The notes under the pieces: generated by a model | Databases searched by the model: none | Told to the model about the DNA's origin: nothing | Seen by the model: the letters and a program-made list of their open reading frames with translations, nothing else | In this document: piece by piece, positions 1 through 7,619 of the stretch | Layout of the letters: every line of letters starts with the position of its first letter | How positions within the stretch are numbered: the stretch's first letter is position 1 | Assembly: GCA_021496925.1 (NCBI GenBank) | Contig: CP053915.1 | Location: 4,677,501-4,741,500 of the forward strand | Origin: Acidovorax sp. YS12 | Lineage (GTDB): Bacteria > Pseudomonadota > Gammaproteobacteria > Burkholderiales > Burkholderiaceae_C | Direction of reading: 5' to 3' | Length of the DNA stretch: 64,000 nt | Translations under genes and position numbers: made by a program

Positions 1-1122
1 ACGAGCGGCCTGATGGCCATCGTGCTGACCCTGCTGGCGCGCGCCACGCCGCTGCCCGTGCCGGGACTGCGCACCTGGGTTGCGGGCGCGTGGCTGGTGT
101 TCCTGGCACTGCTGTTGCTGGGCCTGCGTGACTGGATCTCGCCGCTGGCCTCGGTCACGCTGGGCAACAGCGCCCTGGTGCTGGCGTACATCGTGTGGCT
201 GGCTGGAACGCACCGGCACTTCGGCGAGCGCATGCGCTGGAAATCCTGGCTGGCCGCCGGGGCGCTGGCCATCGCCGCGGCGACCTGGTTCGTCTATGGC
301 GAGGAGAGCTTTCGCCTGCGGGTGGTCATCGTCGCCGGGTTGTGCGCGTTCATCAGCGCCTACCACGCCGTCGTCCTGCTGCGCCATCCGCAGGCCGACC
401 GCTTCGCCAAGTCGCTCGGCATCACGCTGACCACGTCCTGGCTCGCGGCCCTGGCCCTGGTCTACGGCACGCGGGCGCTGCACGCCGCCGCCTTGCCCCA
501 GGGCGACAGCGGCCTGCTGACCCAGGACGTGATCCAGATCATCTACACCGGCAGCTTCACCATCTGCAACCTGATGCTCGTCATCGGCTTCGCCACCATG
601 GCCTCGGACTACGTGCGCACCTGGATCGAGAACCAGGCGATCCGCGATCCGCTGACCGGCACGCTCAACCGCAAGGCACTGATGGAGTGCCTGGAGTGCG
701 AGCACGCGCGCAGCGCCCGCACTGGCCAGACCTTCAGCGTGGCCATGCTGGACGTGGACCACTTCAAGCGCATCAATGACGGGCACGGCCACCTCGTGGG
801 CGACCGGGTGCTCGTGCACCTGTGCCGCCGCCTGGAGAACCTGGTGCGGCCCTACGACGTCGTGGCCCGCTTCGGTGGGGAAGAATTCGTCATCGTGATG
901 CCGCAGACGCCGCTGCACGTGGCCTTGCAGGCGGTGCGGCGCATCCTGGACGAAGCGGCCAACGTCGATGGCACTTCCCTGCCCTCCTTCACGGTCAGCG
1001 CGGGGCTGACCGAATGGTTCGCCGGCGATGGCCCGATCGACGCCATGATCGCGCGTGCCGACGCCGCGCTCTACGCCGCCAAGGCCAATGGGCGCAACCG
1101 CGTGGAGATCGTGGCCGTCTAG
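1..1122 (+). CDS. membrane diguanylate cyclase (GGDEF), 5' end probably cut
   Basis: Likely makes the second messenger c-di-GMP from two GTP. The N-terminal ~200 residues are hydrophobic and form several membrane spans. The C-terminal ~165 residues are a GGDEF domain with the active-site signature GGEEF (in RFGGEEFVIV) and the substrate-site region DVDHFKRIND. There is no RxxD inhibitory site at the usual place just before GGEEF, so product inhibition may be weak. The first ATG is at base 13, but the frame is open to base 1 and the protein begins directly inside a membrane segment, so the true start is probably left of the window. The gene ends tail to tail with the flavoprotein gene, overlapping it by 4 bases. 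Family is clear; the signal sensed by the membrane part is unknown. Confidence 0.88.
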   Translation, partial: TSGLMAIVLTLLARATPLPVPGLRTWVAGAWLVFLALLLLGLRDWISPLASVTLGNSALVLAYIVWLAGTHRHFGERMRWKSWLAAGALAIAAATWFVYGEESFRLRVVIVAGLCAFISAYHAVVLLRHPQADRFAKSLGITLTTSWLAALALVYGTRALHAAALPQGDSGLLTQDVIQIIYTGSFTICNLMLVIGFATMASDYVRTWIENQAIRDPLTGTLNRKALMECLECEHARSARTGQTFSVAMLDVDHFKRINDGHGHLVGDRVLVHLCRRLENLVRPYDVVARFGGEEFVIVMPQTPLHVALQAVRRILDEAANVDGTSLPSFTVSAGLTEWFAGDGPIDAMIARADAALYAAKANGRNRVEIVAV

Positions 1123-2471
1123 CCGGGCAGCGCCTGCGCGCAGGCGTGGGCGCTGGCCCAGGCCCACTGGAAGTTGTAGCCGCCCAGCCAGCCGGTGATG
1201 TCCACCACCTCGCCGATGCAGTACAGGCCGGGCTGTGCCTTGGCCTCCATGGTCTGCTGCGAGAGCGCGCGCGTGTCCACGCCGCCCAGCGTCACCTCGG
1301 CTTTCCTGTAGCCCTCGGTGCCCGTGGGCACCAGCTCCCAGCGCGCCAGGCGCGCGGCCAGCAGGTGCAGTGCCTTGTCGCTGGCCTCGTTGATGGGGCG
1401 CTGCCACTGCGCATCCTGCGCGGCCCAGGCGTCGGCCAGGCGGCCGGGCACGAGGGCGGCGAGTTCGTTGGCGATCCGCTTGCGCGAGCGCGCCTTGGCC
1501 TGCAGCAGCGCGGCGGGCAGGTCCACGCCCGGCGCCAGGTCGATGGACAGCGGCTGGCCCGGCTGCCAGTAGCTCGAAATCTGCAGCACGGCGGGGCCGG
1601 ACAGGCCCCGGTGGGTGAACAGCAGGTCCTCGTGGAAGGCCGTGCGCTCCTTCCTTTTGCCGCCGGGCCGCCCCAAGGCAAAAGCGGCCCCCTCGGGGGG
1701 CAGCGACCCGCGCAGCGGCGGAGCGTGGGGGCCTTCATGGTGGCCTGTGCTGATTTCGACTGGCAGCGCCAGGCCCGCCAGTTGCGCGTAGGGGGCCCAG
1801 GCGTCGCCGTTGAAGGTCAGCGGCACCAGGCCCGGGCGCTGCGCCACCAGCGGCAGGCCGAACTGGCGCGCCAGCCGGTAGCCCAGGTCGCTCGCGCCGA
1901 TCTTCGGGATTGACAGCCCGCCCGTGGCGATGACCAGGCTGCGCGCCGCGACCGGGCCGCGATCGGTATCGATTTGATAGCTGCCAGCGCTTTCCCTGTA
2001 TGGGCTGGAGGCCGAGAACACCACATTTTTCACGCTGCACGGCTGCCAGTGCTGCACGCGCCCGGCGGCGCATTCGGCCAGCAGCATGGCGATGATGTCC
2101 TCGGCCGAGCGGTCGCAAAACAGCTGGCCCTTGTGCTTTTCGTGGTGGCCGATGCCGTGTTTGTCCACCAGCGCGATGAAGTCCTGCGGCGTGAAGCGCG
2201 AGAGCGCCGAGCGCGCGAACTGCGGGTTCTGGCCCACGTAGTGCCGGTGGGGGGCGCGCACGTCCAGGTCGCGGTTGGTGAAGTTGCAGCGCCCGCCGCC
2301 GGAGATGCGGATCTTCTCGGCCACCTGCGTGGCGTGGTCGATCAGCAGCACCCGCAGCCCGCGTTGGCCCGCCTGGGCGGCACAGAACAGGCCGGCGGCG
2401 CCGGCACCGATGACGACGGCGTCGAAGAAGGGGAGGGAAGACACGGGCGGCATTGTCGTTGATGCCGCCAC
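1119..2471 (-). CDS. NAD(P)/FAD-dependent oxidoreductase, HI0933/YhiN (BaiN-like) family
   Basis: A flavoprotein of the HI0933-like family. The N-terminus has the dinucleotide-binding motif GAGAAGLFCA (about residue 22), followed by the family signature KIRISGGGRCNFTN; the C-terminus has GEVVDITGWLGGYNFQWAW, which closes the FAD site. At 450 residues it is longer than most family members (about 400). The excess fits two insertions that match dispersed repeats of this chromosome: residues ~147-167 and ~244-268. Both keep the frame and both catalytic ends are intact, so the protein may still fold. Substrate is unknown; some relatives act in bile-acid metabolism, which need not apply here. It lies just downstream of, and on the same strand as, the binding protein gene at 2496-3680. 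Confidence 0.88.
   Translation of the reverse strand: MAASTTMPPVSSLPFFDAVVIGAGAAGLFCAAQAGQRGLRVLLIDHATQVAEKIRISGGGRCNFTNRDLDVRAPHRHYVGQNPQFARSALSRFTPQDFIALVDKHGIGHHEKHKGQLFCDRSAEDIIAMLLAECAAGRVQHWQPCSVKNVVFSASSPYRESAGSYQIDTDRGPVAARSLVIATGGLSIPKIGASDLGYRLARQFGLPLVAQRPGLVPLTFNGDAWAPYAQLAGLALPVEISTGHHEGPHAPPLRGSLPPEGAAFALGRPGGKRKERTAFHEDLLFTHRGLSGPAVLQISSYWQPGQPLSIDLAPGVDLPAALLQAKARSRKRIANELAALVPGRLADAWAAQDAQWQRPINEASDKALHLLAARLARWELVPTGTEGYRKAEVTLGGVDTRALSQQTMEAKAQPGLYCIGEVVDITGWLGGYNFQWAWASAHACAQALPG
1665..1735 (-). repeat. dispersed GC-rich repeat, family A, copy inside a gene
   Basis: About 70 bases containing the palindrome GGCCCCCTCGGGGGGC, preceded by a GGGCCGCCCCAAG-like start and followed by GCGTGGGGGCC. 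Near-identical arrangements are at 3835-3907 and, reversed, at 16974-17045. This copy lies in frame inside the flavoprotein gene and encodes a proline/glycine-rich loop (about residues 244-268). Confidence 0.8.
1968..2030 (+). repeat. dispersed ~60-bp repeat, family C, copy inside a gene
   Basis: Contains GATAGCTGCCAGCGCTTTCC followed about 10 bases later by GGCTGGAGGCC, the two blocks that define family C here. It is read in frame in the flavoprotein gene and encodes residues ~147-167, including FSASSPYRESAGSYQ. Confidence 0.75.
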
Positions 2472-2495
2472 GGCGCTGGGCGCGGCCCTGCGGCG

Positions 2496-3680
2496 CTAGC
2501 GCATGTAGTTGCCGTTCGGGCCGATCACCGCAATGTCCACGTAATTGGAGCCGTTGTGGTTCTGCGCGCTGAAGCGGTAGGCGTGGCCGCCCAGGTCGAG
2601 CCGGTTCAGCCCCTCCATGGCCTGCACCAGGCCCGGGCCGGTCACGCCGGGGCCGGCGGCGCGCAGGCCCTCCAGCAGCACGCGCGCGTCGAGGTAGCCG
2701 ATGAAATGGTCGTAGTTCACCTCCAGGCCGTGCTGCTTCATCGCGGCCTGGAAGTCGCGCGTGACCTGCATGGTGGCGCGCAGCGGCGAAGGCGTGGTGC
2801 GCGCCACGGCCAGGCCGCGCGCGTCGCTGCCCAGGGCCTTGAGCACCTGCGTGCCTGCGCCCAGCGACAGCGTGTACAGCGGCACGCCCAGGTGCGCGCG
2901 GTGGGCGCGCACGTAGGCCACCACGGACGGCCCGGCGGCGACCATCAGCATGGCGTGGGGCTGCAGCGCGGCCAGGGCCTTGGCGGCTTCCCCGGCGTCC
3001 TTGCCGCTGCTGTCGAGGGCGTGCGTGCCCACCAGGGTCGCGCCCTCGGCGGCGATGGCCTGCTCGGCCAGCGGCAGGGCGAGCTTGCCGAAGTCGTTGT
3101 TCTCGTAGGCGATGCCGATGCGCGTGCTCTGGATCGACACCAGGTTGCGCACCACCTTGGCCAGTTCGTCGGCGTAGCTGGCGTTGGTGGTGAACAGCCA
3201 GGGGCTGCGCGCGGCGCGCAGCGCAGGGCTGCCGGTGTAGACGGCGATCAGCGGCGTCCTGGCCTGCGGCAGGTAGGGCAGCAGCGCCAGCACCTGCGAG
3301 GTGCCGGCCTGGCCGAACAGCGCCACCACGCCTTCGTCCTCCACCAGCTTGTGGGCGTTTGCCAGCGCGCGCTGGGGCTCGAAGCCGTCGTCCAATGTCA
3401 CCAGCCGCACCTTGCGCCCGGCCACGCCGCCGGCGGCGTTGAAATCGGCGATGGCGGCGTCCTGCCCGGTATGGATGGGGTCCAGGAACGGCGCCATGGG
3501 GCCGGACAGCGCCGACGAACGCCCCACCAGGATGTCGCCCTGCGCGGACGCGCCGCGCGCCTGGGCGCTGGCGAGCACGGGTGCGGCCAGCGCCGCGGCG
3601 CCCGCGGCGATGCGGTGCAGGGTGTGGCGGCGGCCGGTGTCGGGCGCGCCGGTGCGGTGGCGGACGGGGGTGGGGTGCAT
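2496..3680 (-). CDS. periplasmic substrate-binding protein, Liv/branched-chain amino acid type, orphan
   Basis: A 394-residue periplasmic binding protein of the family that feeds branched-chain amino acid (Liv) ABC transporters. The start at 3680 is chosen because it follows an AGGAAAG ribosome site and gives a signal peptide with a basic n-region and the cleavage-like stretch AAPVLASAQA. The mature part opens with ILVGRSSALSGPMAPF and continues through the two-lobed periplasmic-binding fold (AIYENNDFGKLA-like segment at about residue 190). No permease or ATPase is adjacent, so it either serves a transporter encoded elsewhere or acts with a sensor. Ligand unknown; longer upstream starts in the same frame lack a signal peptide at their N-terminus. 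Confidence 0.85.
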   Translation of the reverse strand: MHPTPVRHRTGAPDTGRRHTLHRIAAGAAALAAPVLASAQARGASAQGDILVGRSSALSGPMAPFLDPIHTGQDAAIADFNAAGGVAGRKVRLVTLDDGFEPQRALANAHKLVEDEGVVALFGQAGTSQVLALLPYLPQARTPLIAVYTGSPALRAARSPWLFTTNASYADELAKVVRNLVSIQSTRIGIAYENNDFGKLALPLAEQAIAAEGATLVGTHALDSSGKDAGEAAKALAALQPHAMLMVAAGPSVVAYVRAHRAHLGVPLYTLSLGAGTQVLKALGSDARGLAVARTTPSPLRATMQVTRDFQAAMKQHGLEVNYDHFIGYLDARVLLEGLRAAGPGVTGPGLVQAMEGLNRLDLGGHAYRFSAQNHNGSNYVDIAVIGPNGNYMR

Positions 3681-3834
3681 GCGGGTCTTTCCTGGGCAGA
3701 CGGAGGAAGGCGCATCCGGGGGACTTGTACCGTGCCGCCCTGGGATGCGCGCCGCATTGTTCCCAGGTCCCGACGCGGGCGGCCCCTGGGGTTTCCCCAA
3801 AGAATTGTCCCCGGGGCGACAGTTTTTTCATCGC

Positions 3835-3907
3835 CGGGCCGCCCCAAGATGCAAAAGCGCCCCCTCGGGGGGCAGCGAACTACGCGAAGCGAGGCAGCGT
3901 GGGGGCC
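3835..3907 (-). repeat. dispersed GC-rich repeat, family A, intergenic
   Basis: Lies between cobA and the binding protein gene. It has the GCCCCAAG start, the palindromic core GCGCCCCCTCGGGGGGC and the GCGTGGGGGCC end shared with 1665-1735 and 16974-17045. The rest of the gap (3681-3834) is the upstream region of the binding protein gene; I see no confident promoter in it. Confidence 0.8.
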
Positions 3908-3912
3908 ATGTT

Positions 3913-4746
3913 TCAGTTCTGCAGCGCCTGCACGCCGCGCACCACGTCGCCGACGACGATGACCGAGGGGCTGCCCAGCCCTTCGCGCGCGATGGTGGCG
4001 TGCAGCTGCTCCAGCGTGGTCACCGCATGCCGCTGGTGCGGCAGGCTGACGTGCTGGACCACGGCCACGGGCGTGCCGCCGGGCAGGCCGTGCAGCAGCT
4101 CCTGCTGGATGTGCGCGCTGCCCGCCATGCCCATGTAGATGACCAGGGTGAGGCGCAGGTCGCGCGCTGTGGCTGCCAGCAGGCGCCAGTCGGTGTCCGG
4201 GCCGCCGGTCTTGCCGTGCCCGGTGATGAACACCACCCCCTGGGCGTGCGCGCGGTGCGTCAGCGGCGCGCCGAGCAGCGCCATGCCGGCCATCGCGGCG
4301 GTGATGCCGCTGACCACCTCCACGGCCACGCCGGCGGCGCGCAGGTGCTCCACCTCCTCGCCGCCGCGGCCGAAGATGAACGGGTCGCCGCCCTTGAGGC
4401 GCACCACGTGCTCGCCCGCGCGCACGGCGTCGAGCATGAGCTGCTCGATCAGCGCCTGCGGCGTGCTCTTGCAGCCGCCGCGCTTGCCCACGTGGACGAT
4501 GCGCGCGCCGGGCGGCGCCAGCGCCACGATGGCCTCGCTCACCAGGTCGTCCACCAGCACCATGGTGGCCGCCTGCAGCGCCTTCAGCGCCTTCAGCGTG
4601 AGCAGCTCGGGGTCGCCCGGGCCGGCGCCCACGAGGGTGCAGCGCCCTGGCGGCGTGGCGGGCGTGGACGGGGCGCTCGCTGGTGTACCTTCGCCCTCTC
4701 GGGCTGCGCTGCGAGCTTGCTTAGGGCGGCCCGGCGCGGCGCTCAT
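3913..4746 (-). CDS. cobA: uroporphyrinogen-III C-methyltransferase
   Basis: Adds two methyl groups from S-adenosylmethionine to uroporphyrinogen III, giving precorrin-2 for siroheme or cobalamin. The family motifs are present in order: VGAGPGDPELLTLKA near the N-terminus, VHVGKRGG, RLKGGDPFIFGRGGEE, VVSGITAA and THR. At 277 residues it is a stand-alone enzyme, not the CysG fusion. The start overlaps the ybiB stop by 4 bases. Siroheme is the cofactor of assimilatory nitrite reductase, so its position beside nitrate genes makes sense. Residues ~5-22 (RPKQARSAAREGEGTPAS) look repeat-derived and precede the enzyme fold. Confidence 0.93.
   Translation of the reverse strand: MSAAPGRPKQARSAAREGEGTPASAPSTPATPPGRCTLVGAGPGDPELLTLKALKALQAATMVLVDDLVSEAIVALAPPGARIVHVGKRGGCKSTPQALIEQLMLDAVRAGEHVVRLKGGDPFIFGRGGEEVEHLRAAGVAVEVVSGITAAMAGMALLGAPLTHRAHAQGVVFITGHGKTGGPDTDWRLLAATARDLRLTLVIYMGMAGSAHIQQELLHGLPGGTPVAVVQHVSLPHQRHAVTTLEQLHATIAREGLGSPSVIVVGDVVRGVQALQN
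4684..4735 (-). repeat. probable repeat-derived N-terminal segment of cobA
   Basis: On the minus strand it begins GGGCCGCCCTAAGCAAGCTC and contains the small dyad CGCAGCGCAGCCCGAGAGGGCG. The opening block resembles the start of family A, but the rest differs, so it is a related or separate element. It encodes the low-complexity N-terminal extension of cobA. Confidence 0.4.
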
Positions 4747-5663
4747 GCGCCGCCCGCCTCGATCCGCCGCGCCAGGTGCGCGATGTGGCCCACCTGCCGC
4801 GCCAGCGCCTCGGGCACGGGCAGCTCGCCCGCGAGCACGGCGCGGGTGTAGCGCGCCGTGCTGTCCACGTCGATGGCCTCGGGCAGGCCCGGCACCTCGG
4901 CGGCCGTGCCGCCCTGCTGCTCGGCCAGGACGTGGTGCACGCCCGCCAGCACGCCGTCGTAGCGCGGCTGGCGGCGCGGGTCGGCGGCGGGCTCGCCCTC
5001 CAGCCCGCGCGAGAGCAGGGCGTGCATGCCCAGGGCCGACAGGGTGCCGGTCATGGTCTGGATGTATTCGGGGTGGGTGTAGCTCGACACCAGCAGTGCC
5101 GGGCCGTCGCAGGGCGCCAGCAGCTTGACCAGACTGTGCCCCGGCGTGCGCAGTCCGATGGCCTCGCGCACTGCCAGCAGCCGCGCCAGGCCCGGGTGCA
5201 GGCGCGCCGTGGCGATGTGCGCGACCGTGCCGTCCGCCATGGCTTCAGGCGCGGCGAGCGCGGGAATGCCCAGCGCCTGCAGCACATCCGGCGCCAGCAC
5301 GCGGCGCGCCTCGGTGCGCATGCCGTGCAGCAGCACGGGCAGGCCCTCGCGCGCCACCAGCAGGGCCAGCAGCGGCGTGAGCACCGGCAGCTTGCGCGCG
5401 CCGTTGTAGCTGGGCAGCACGACCAGCGGGCGCCGCGTGGCGGGAAAGCGCGCCACGCGCGCCAGGGCGGCGTCGAGGAAGCCGCTCATTTCCTCCACTG
5501 TCTCGCCCTTGATGCGCATGGCCACGCAGAAGGCGCCGGTTTCGAGGTCCCCGGCCTGGCCGTCGAGGACCTGGCCGAGCAGGTCGGCGGCCTGGGCGCG
5601 CTCCAGCGCCTTGGCGCCGCGCGTGCCCCGGCCGATTTCTTTGATGTAGTGGCTGATGCCCAT
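4743..5663 (-). CDS. ybiB: YbiB-like protein, anthranilate phosphoribosyltransferase fold
   Basis: A 306-residue relative of TrpD. In E. coli YbiB is a TrpD2-like nucleic-acid-binding protein with no known phosphoribosyltransferase activity; that role is inferred here. Start 5663 gives MGISHYIKEIGRGTRGAK, the typical YbiB opening; a longer start at 5735 would read through repeat sequence. Features include MRIKGETVEEMSGFLDA and the loop LPSYNGARKLPVLTPLLA, where true TrpD has a GTGGD phosphate loop. Its stop overlaps the cobA start (ATGA), so the two are co-translated. The link to nitrate genes is by position only. Confidence 0.85.
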   Translation of the reverse strand: MGISHYIKEIGRGTRGAKALERAQAADLLGQVLDGQAGDLETGAFCVAMRIKGETVEEMSGFLDAALARVARFPATRRPLVVLPSYNGARKLPVLTPLLALLVAREGLPVLLHGMRTEARRVLAPDVLQALGIPALAAPEAMADGTVAHIATARLHPGLARLLAVREAIGLRTPGHSLVKLLAPCDGPALLVSSYTHPEYIQTMTGTLSALGMHALLSRGLEGEPAADPRRQPRYDGVLAGVHHVLAEQQGGTAAEVPGLPEAIDVDSTARYTRAVLAGELPVPEALARQVGHIAHLARRIEAGGA

Positions 5664-5737
5664 GGTGGTGGCTGTGTTTCTACGTGGGTGCCGGATTCTG
5701 CGGCAAAGCGCGATAGCCATGGGCCATAAGCCCACTC

Positions 5738-5885
5738 ATCCATGGCGCCACGGCCATGAAACCGGCGCGGCCCATGCGCGGGCCACCGCGCAAGGGCCGC
5801 CCCGCCGCGCTGGTGGCGTCCCCCTCCCGGAGCGCGTAGCGCGTAGAGAGAGGGGGAAGGCGCCGAAGGCGACTCAGGGGGGGGT
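5738..5885 (+). repeat. dispersed ~140-bp repeat, family B
   Basis: Fills the whole gap between nrtD and ybiB. In this orientation: CATGGCGCCA, ATGAAACCGGCGCGGCCCAT, GCAAGGGCCGCCCCGCCGCG, a purine-rich GAGAGAGGGGGAAGGCGCC and an ending CTCAGGGGGG. Other copies are at 9235-9366, 18850-18955, 23631-23797, 34229-34356 and 37216-37378. Confidence 0.85.
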
Positions 5886-6689
5886 TCAAGCCTTTTCCAC
5901 ATGCCCCTGCCGGGTGTAGAGGAAGTCGATCACCGCCTTGCGGCAGTGCGCGTAGCGCGCGTCCTCGGCCAGCGCCAGGCGCTCGCGCGGGCGCGGCAGA
6001 TCGACGTGCAGCACCTCGCCGATGGTGGCGCCGGGGCCGTTGGTCAGCATCACGATCTTGTCGGACAGCAGCACGGCCTCGTCCACGTCGTGCGTCACCA
6101 TGACCACGGTGCTGCGCGTGCGCGCCACGATGTCGAGCAGTTCGTCCTGCAGCTTGGCGCGCGTCAGCGCGTCGAGCGCGCCGAACGGTTCGTCCATCAG
6201 CAGCACCTGCGGCTCCATCGACAGCGCGCGCGCGATGCCCACGCGCTGCTTCATGCCGCCGGAGATTTCGCCGGGGCGCTTGTGCGCGGCGTGCGCCAGG
6301 CCCACCAGGGCCAGCGCGGCTTCGGTGCGCTGGCGCAGCTGCGCCTTGCTCTCCCTGGCGCCAAAGACGCGCTCCACGGCCAGGTGAATGTTGCCCTCGC
6401 ACGTGAGCCAGGGCAGCAGCGAATGGTTCTGGAACACCACGGCGCGCTCCGGCCCCGGGCCCTTGATCTCCTTGTTGGCGCACAGCAGCACGCCGCTGGT
6501 GGGCGCCGCGAGGCCCGCGATCAGGTTCAGCAGCGTGCTCTTGCCGCAGCCCGAGTGGCCTATGAGCGCCACGAACTCGCCCTGGGCGATGCCTAGGTCG
6601 ATGTCCTTGAGCGCGGGGAACGCGCCCTTGGCCGTCTTGAAGGTCTGCGCGACGCCCTGGATGTCGATGAACTTGGCGGGGTTGCTCAT
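5886..6689 (-). CDS. nrtD: nitrate ABC transporter ATP-binding protein
   Basis: The ATPase that powers nitrate (or nitrite) import through NrtB. In order: Walker A GHSGCGKST (about residue 44), Q-loop VFQNHSLLPW, signature SGGMKQR, Walker B LLMDEPFGALD and the switch histidine in VTHDVDEA. At 267 residues it has only the ATPase domain, so it is the NrtD/NasD kind and not the NrtC kind, which carries a fused substrate-binding domain. Start 6689 gives MSNPAKFIDIQGV and overlaps the nrtB stop by 4 bases. Third gene of the nrtABD operon. Confidence 0.93.
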   Translation of the reverse strand: MSNPAKFIDIQGVAQTFKTAKGAFPALKDIDLGIAQGEFVALIGHSGCGKSTLLNLIAGLAAPTSGVLLCANKEIKGPGPERAVVFQNHSLLPWLTCEGNIHLAVERVFGARESKAQLRQRTEAALALVGLAHAAHKRPGEISGGMKQRVGIARALSMEPQVLLMDEPFGALDALTRAKLQDELLDIVARTRSTVVMVTHDVDEAVLLSDKIVMLTNGPGATIGEVLHVDLPRPRERLALAEDARYAHCRKAVIDFLYTRQGHVEKA

Positions 6690-7606
6690 GATTTCACCTC
6701 TTCGTACGTGAAGGCCGAGGCCAGTTGGACCAGCGCCAGTTCGAGCAGCAGCCCGACGCCGCCGATGACGAAGATGGCGATGAGGATGTTGCGCACGTTC
6801 AGGTTGTTCCACTCGTCCCACACCCAGAAGCCGATGCCTACGCCGCCGGTGAGCATCTCGGCCGCCACGATCACCAGCCAGGCCGTGCCCACGGCCAGGC
6901 GCACGCCGGTCAGCAGGTAGGGAAGCACGGCGGGAAAGAGGATGGTGGTGGCGATCTTCCATTCGGAAAGATTCAGCACGCGCGCCACGTTCATGTAGTC
7001 CTGCGGCACGCGCTGCACGCCCACGGCGGTGTTGATGACCATGGGCCAGATGGAGCAGATGAAGATGGTCCAGATGGCCGCCGGGTTGGCGCCCTTGAAC
7101 ACCAGCAGCCCGATGGGCAGCCACGCCAGCGGCGACACCGGCCGCAGCAGGCTGATGATGGGGTTGCACATGCGCGAGAGGAAGGCGAAGCGCCCGATGA
7201 GAAAGCCCGCCGGTATGCCCACCGCCGCCGCCAGCCCGAAGCCGATGGCCACGCGCTGCAGGCTGGCCAGCACGTTCCAGCCCACGCCCTGGTCGTTGGG
7301 GCCGTTGCGGTAGAACGGGTCGCTGAACACCTCCACCGCCTGCGCCCAGGTCTGCAGCGGGCCGGGAATGCTCTGGCCCGTGGTGGACGCCACCAGCGCC
7401 CAGACCCCCAGCAGCAGCCCCAGGCCGCAGGCGGGCGGCAGCACGGCGAGCCAGAAGGCGCGCGAGGCCGCGGCCCAGTCGCGTGGCGGTTTTTGTGACT
7501 GTTTTTGGCCTCCAGCGCTTTCCTGGAAAGCGCTGGCAGCTACTTTTTTCATAGTATCCGGGGGCGTCGCGGATTCGCGCGGGGAGTGAAAGACTGCGCT
7601 GACCAT
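6686..7606 (-). CDS. nrtB: nitrate ABC transporter permease
   Basis: Inner-membrane permease for nitrate import. Residues ~50-306 hold about six membrane spans and the binding-protein-dependent transport fold with the coupling motif EWKIATTILFPAVLPYLLTG. Start 7606 follows AAGGAG. The cytoplasmic N-terminal tail (about residues 19-40, MKKVAASAFQESAGG) is encoded by a family C repeat, so the tail is not part of the conserved fold. The gene lies 13 bases downstream of nrtA and overlaps nrtD by 4. Confidence 0.92.
   Translation of the reverse strand: MVSAVFHSPRESATPPDTMKKVAASAFQESAGGQKQSQKPPRDWAAASRAFWLAVLPPACGLGLLLGVWALVASTTGQSIPGPLQTWAQAVEVFSDPFYRNGPNDQGVGWNVLASLQRVAIGFGLAAAVGIPAGFLIGRFAFLSRMCNPIISLLRPVSPLAWLPIGLLVFKGANPAAIWTIFICSIWPMVINTAVGVQRVPQDYMNVARVLNLSEWKIATTILFPAVLPYLLTGVRLAVGTAWLVIVAAEMLTGGVGIGFWVWDEWNNLNVRNILIAIFVIGGVGLLLELALVQLASAFTYEEVKS
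7487..7558 (-). repeat. dispersed repeat, family C, inside nrtB
   Basis: On the minus strand it reads AAAAAAGTAGCTGCCAGCGC, then AAAGCGCTGGAGGCCAAAAA. The core AGCGCTTTCC-TGGAAAGCGCT is a perfect dyad. It is translated in frame as the N-terminal tail of NrtB. Confidence 0.85.
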
Positions 7607-7619
7607 GGTGCGTTCTCCT

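Noticed and set aside
2496..3800. 434-residue form of the binding protein starting at 3800
   Set aside because: It places 40 residues before the signal peptide and has no ribosome site, whereas 3680 has AGGAAAG.
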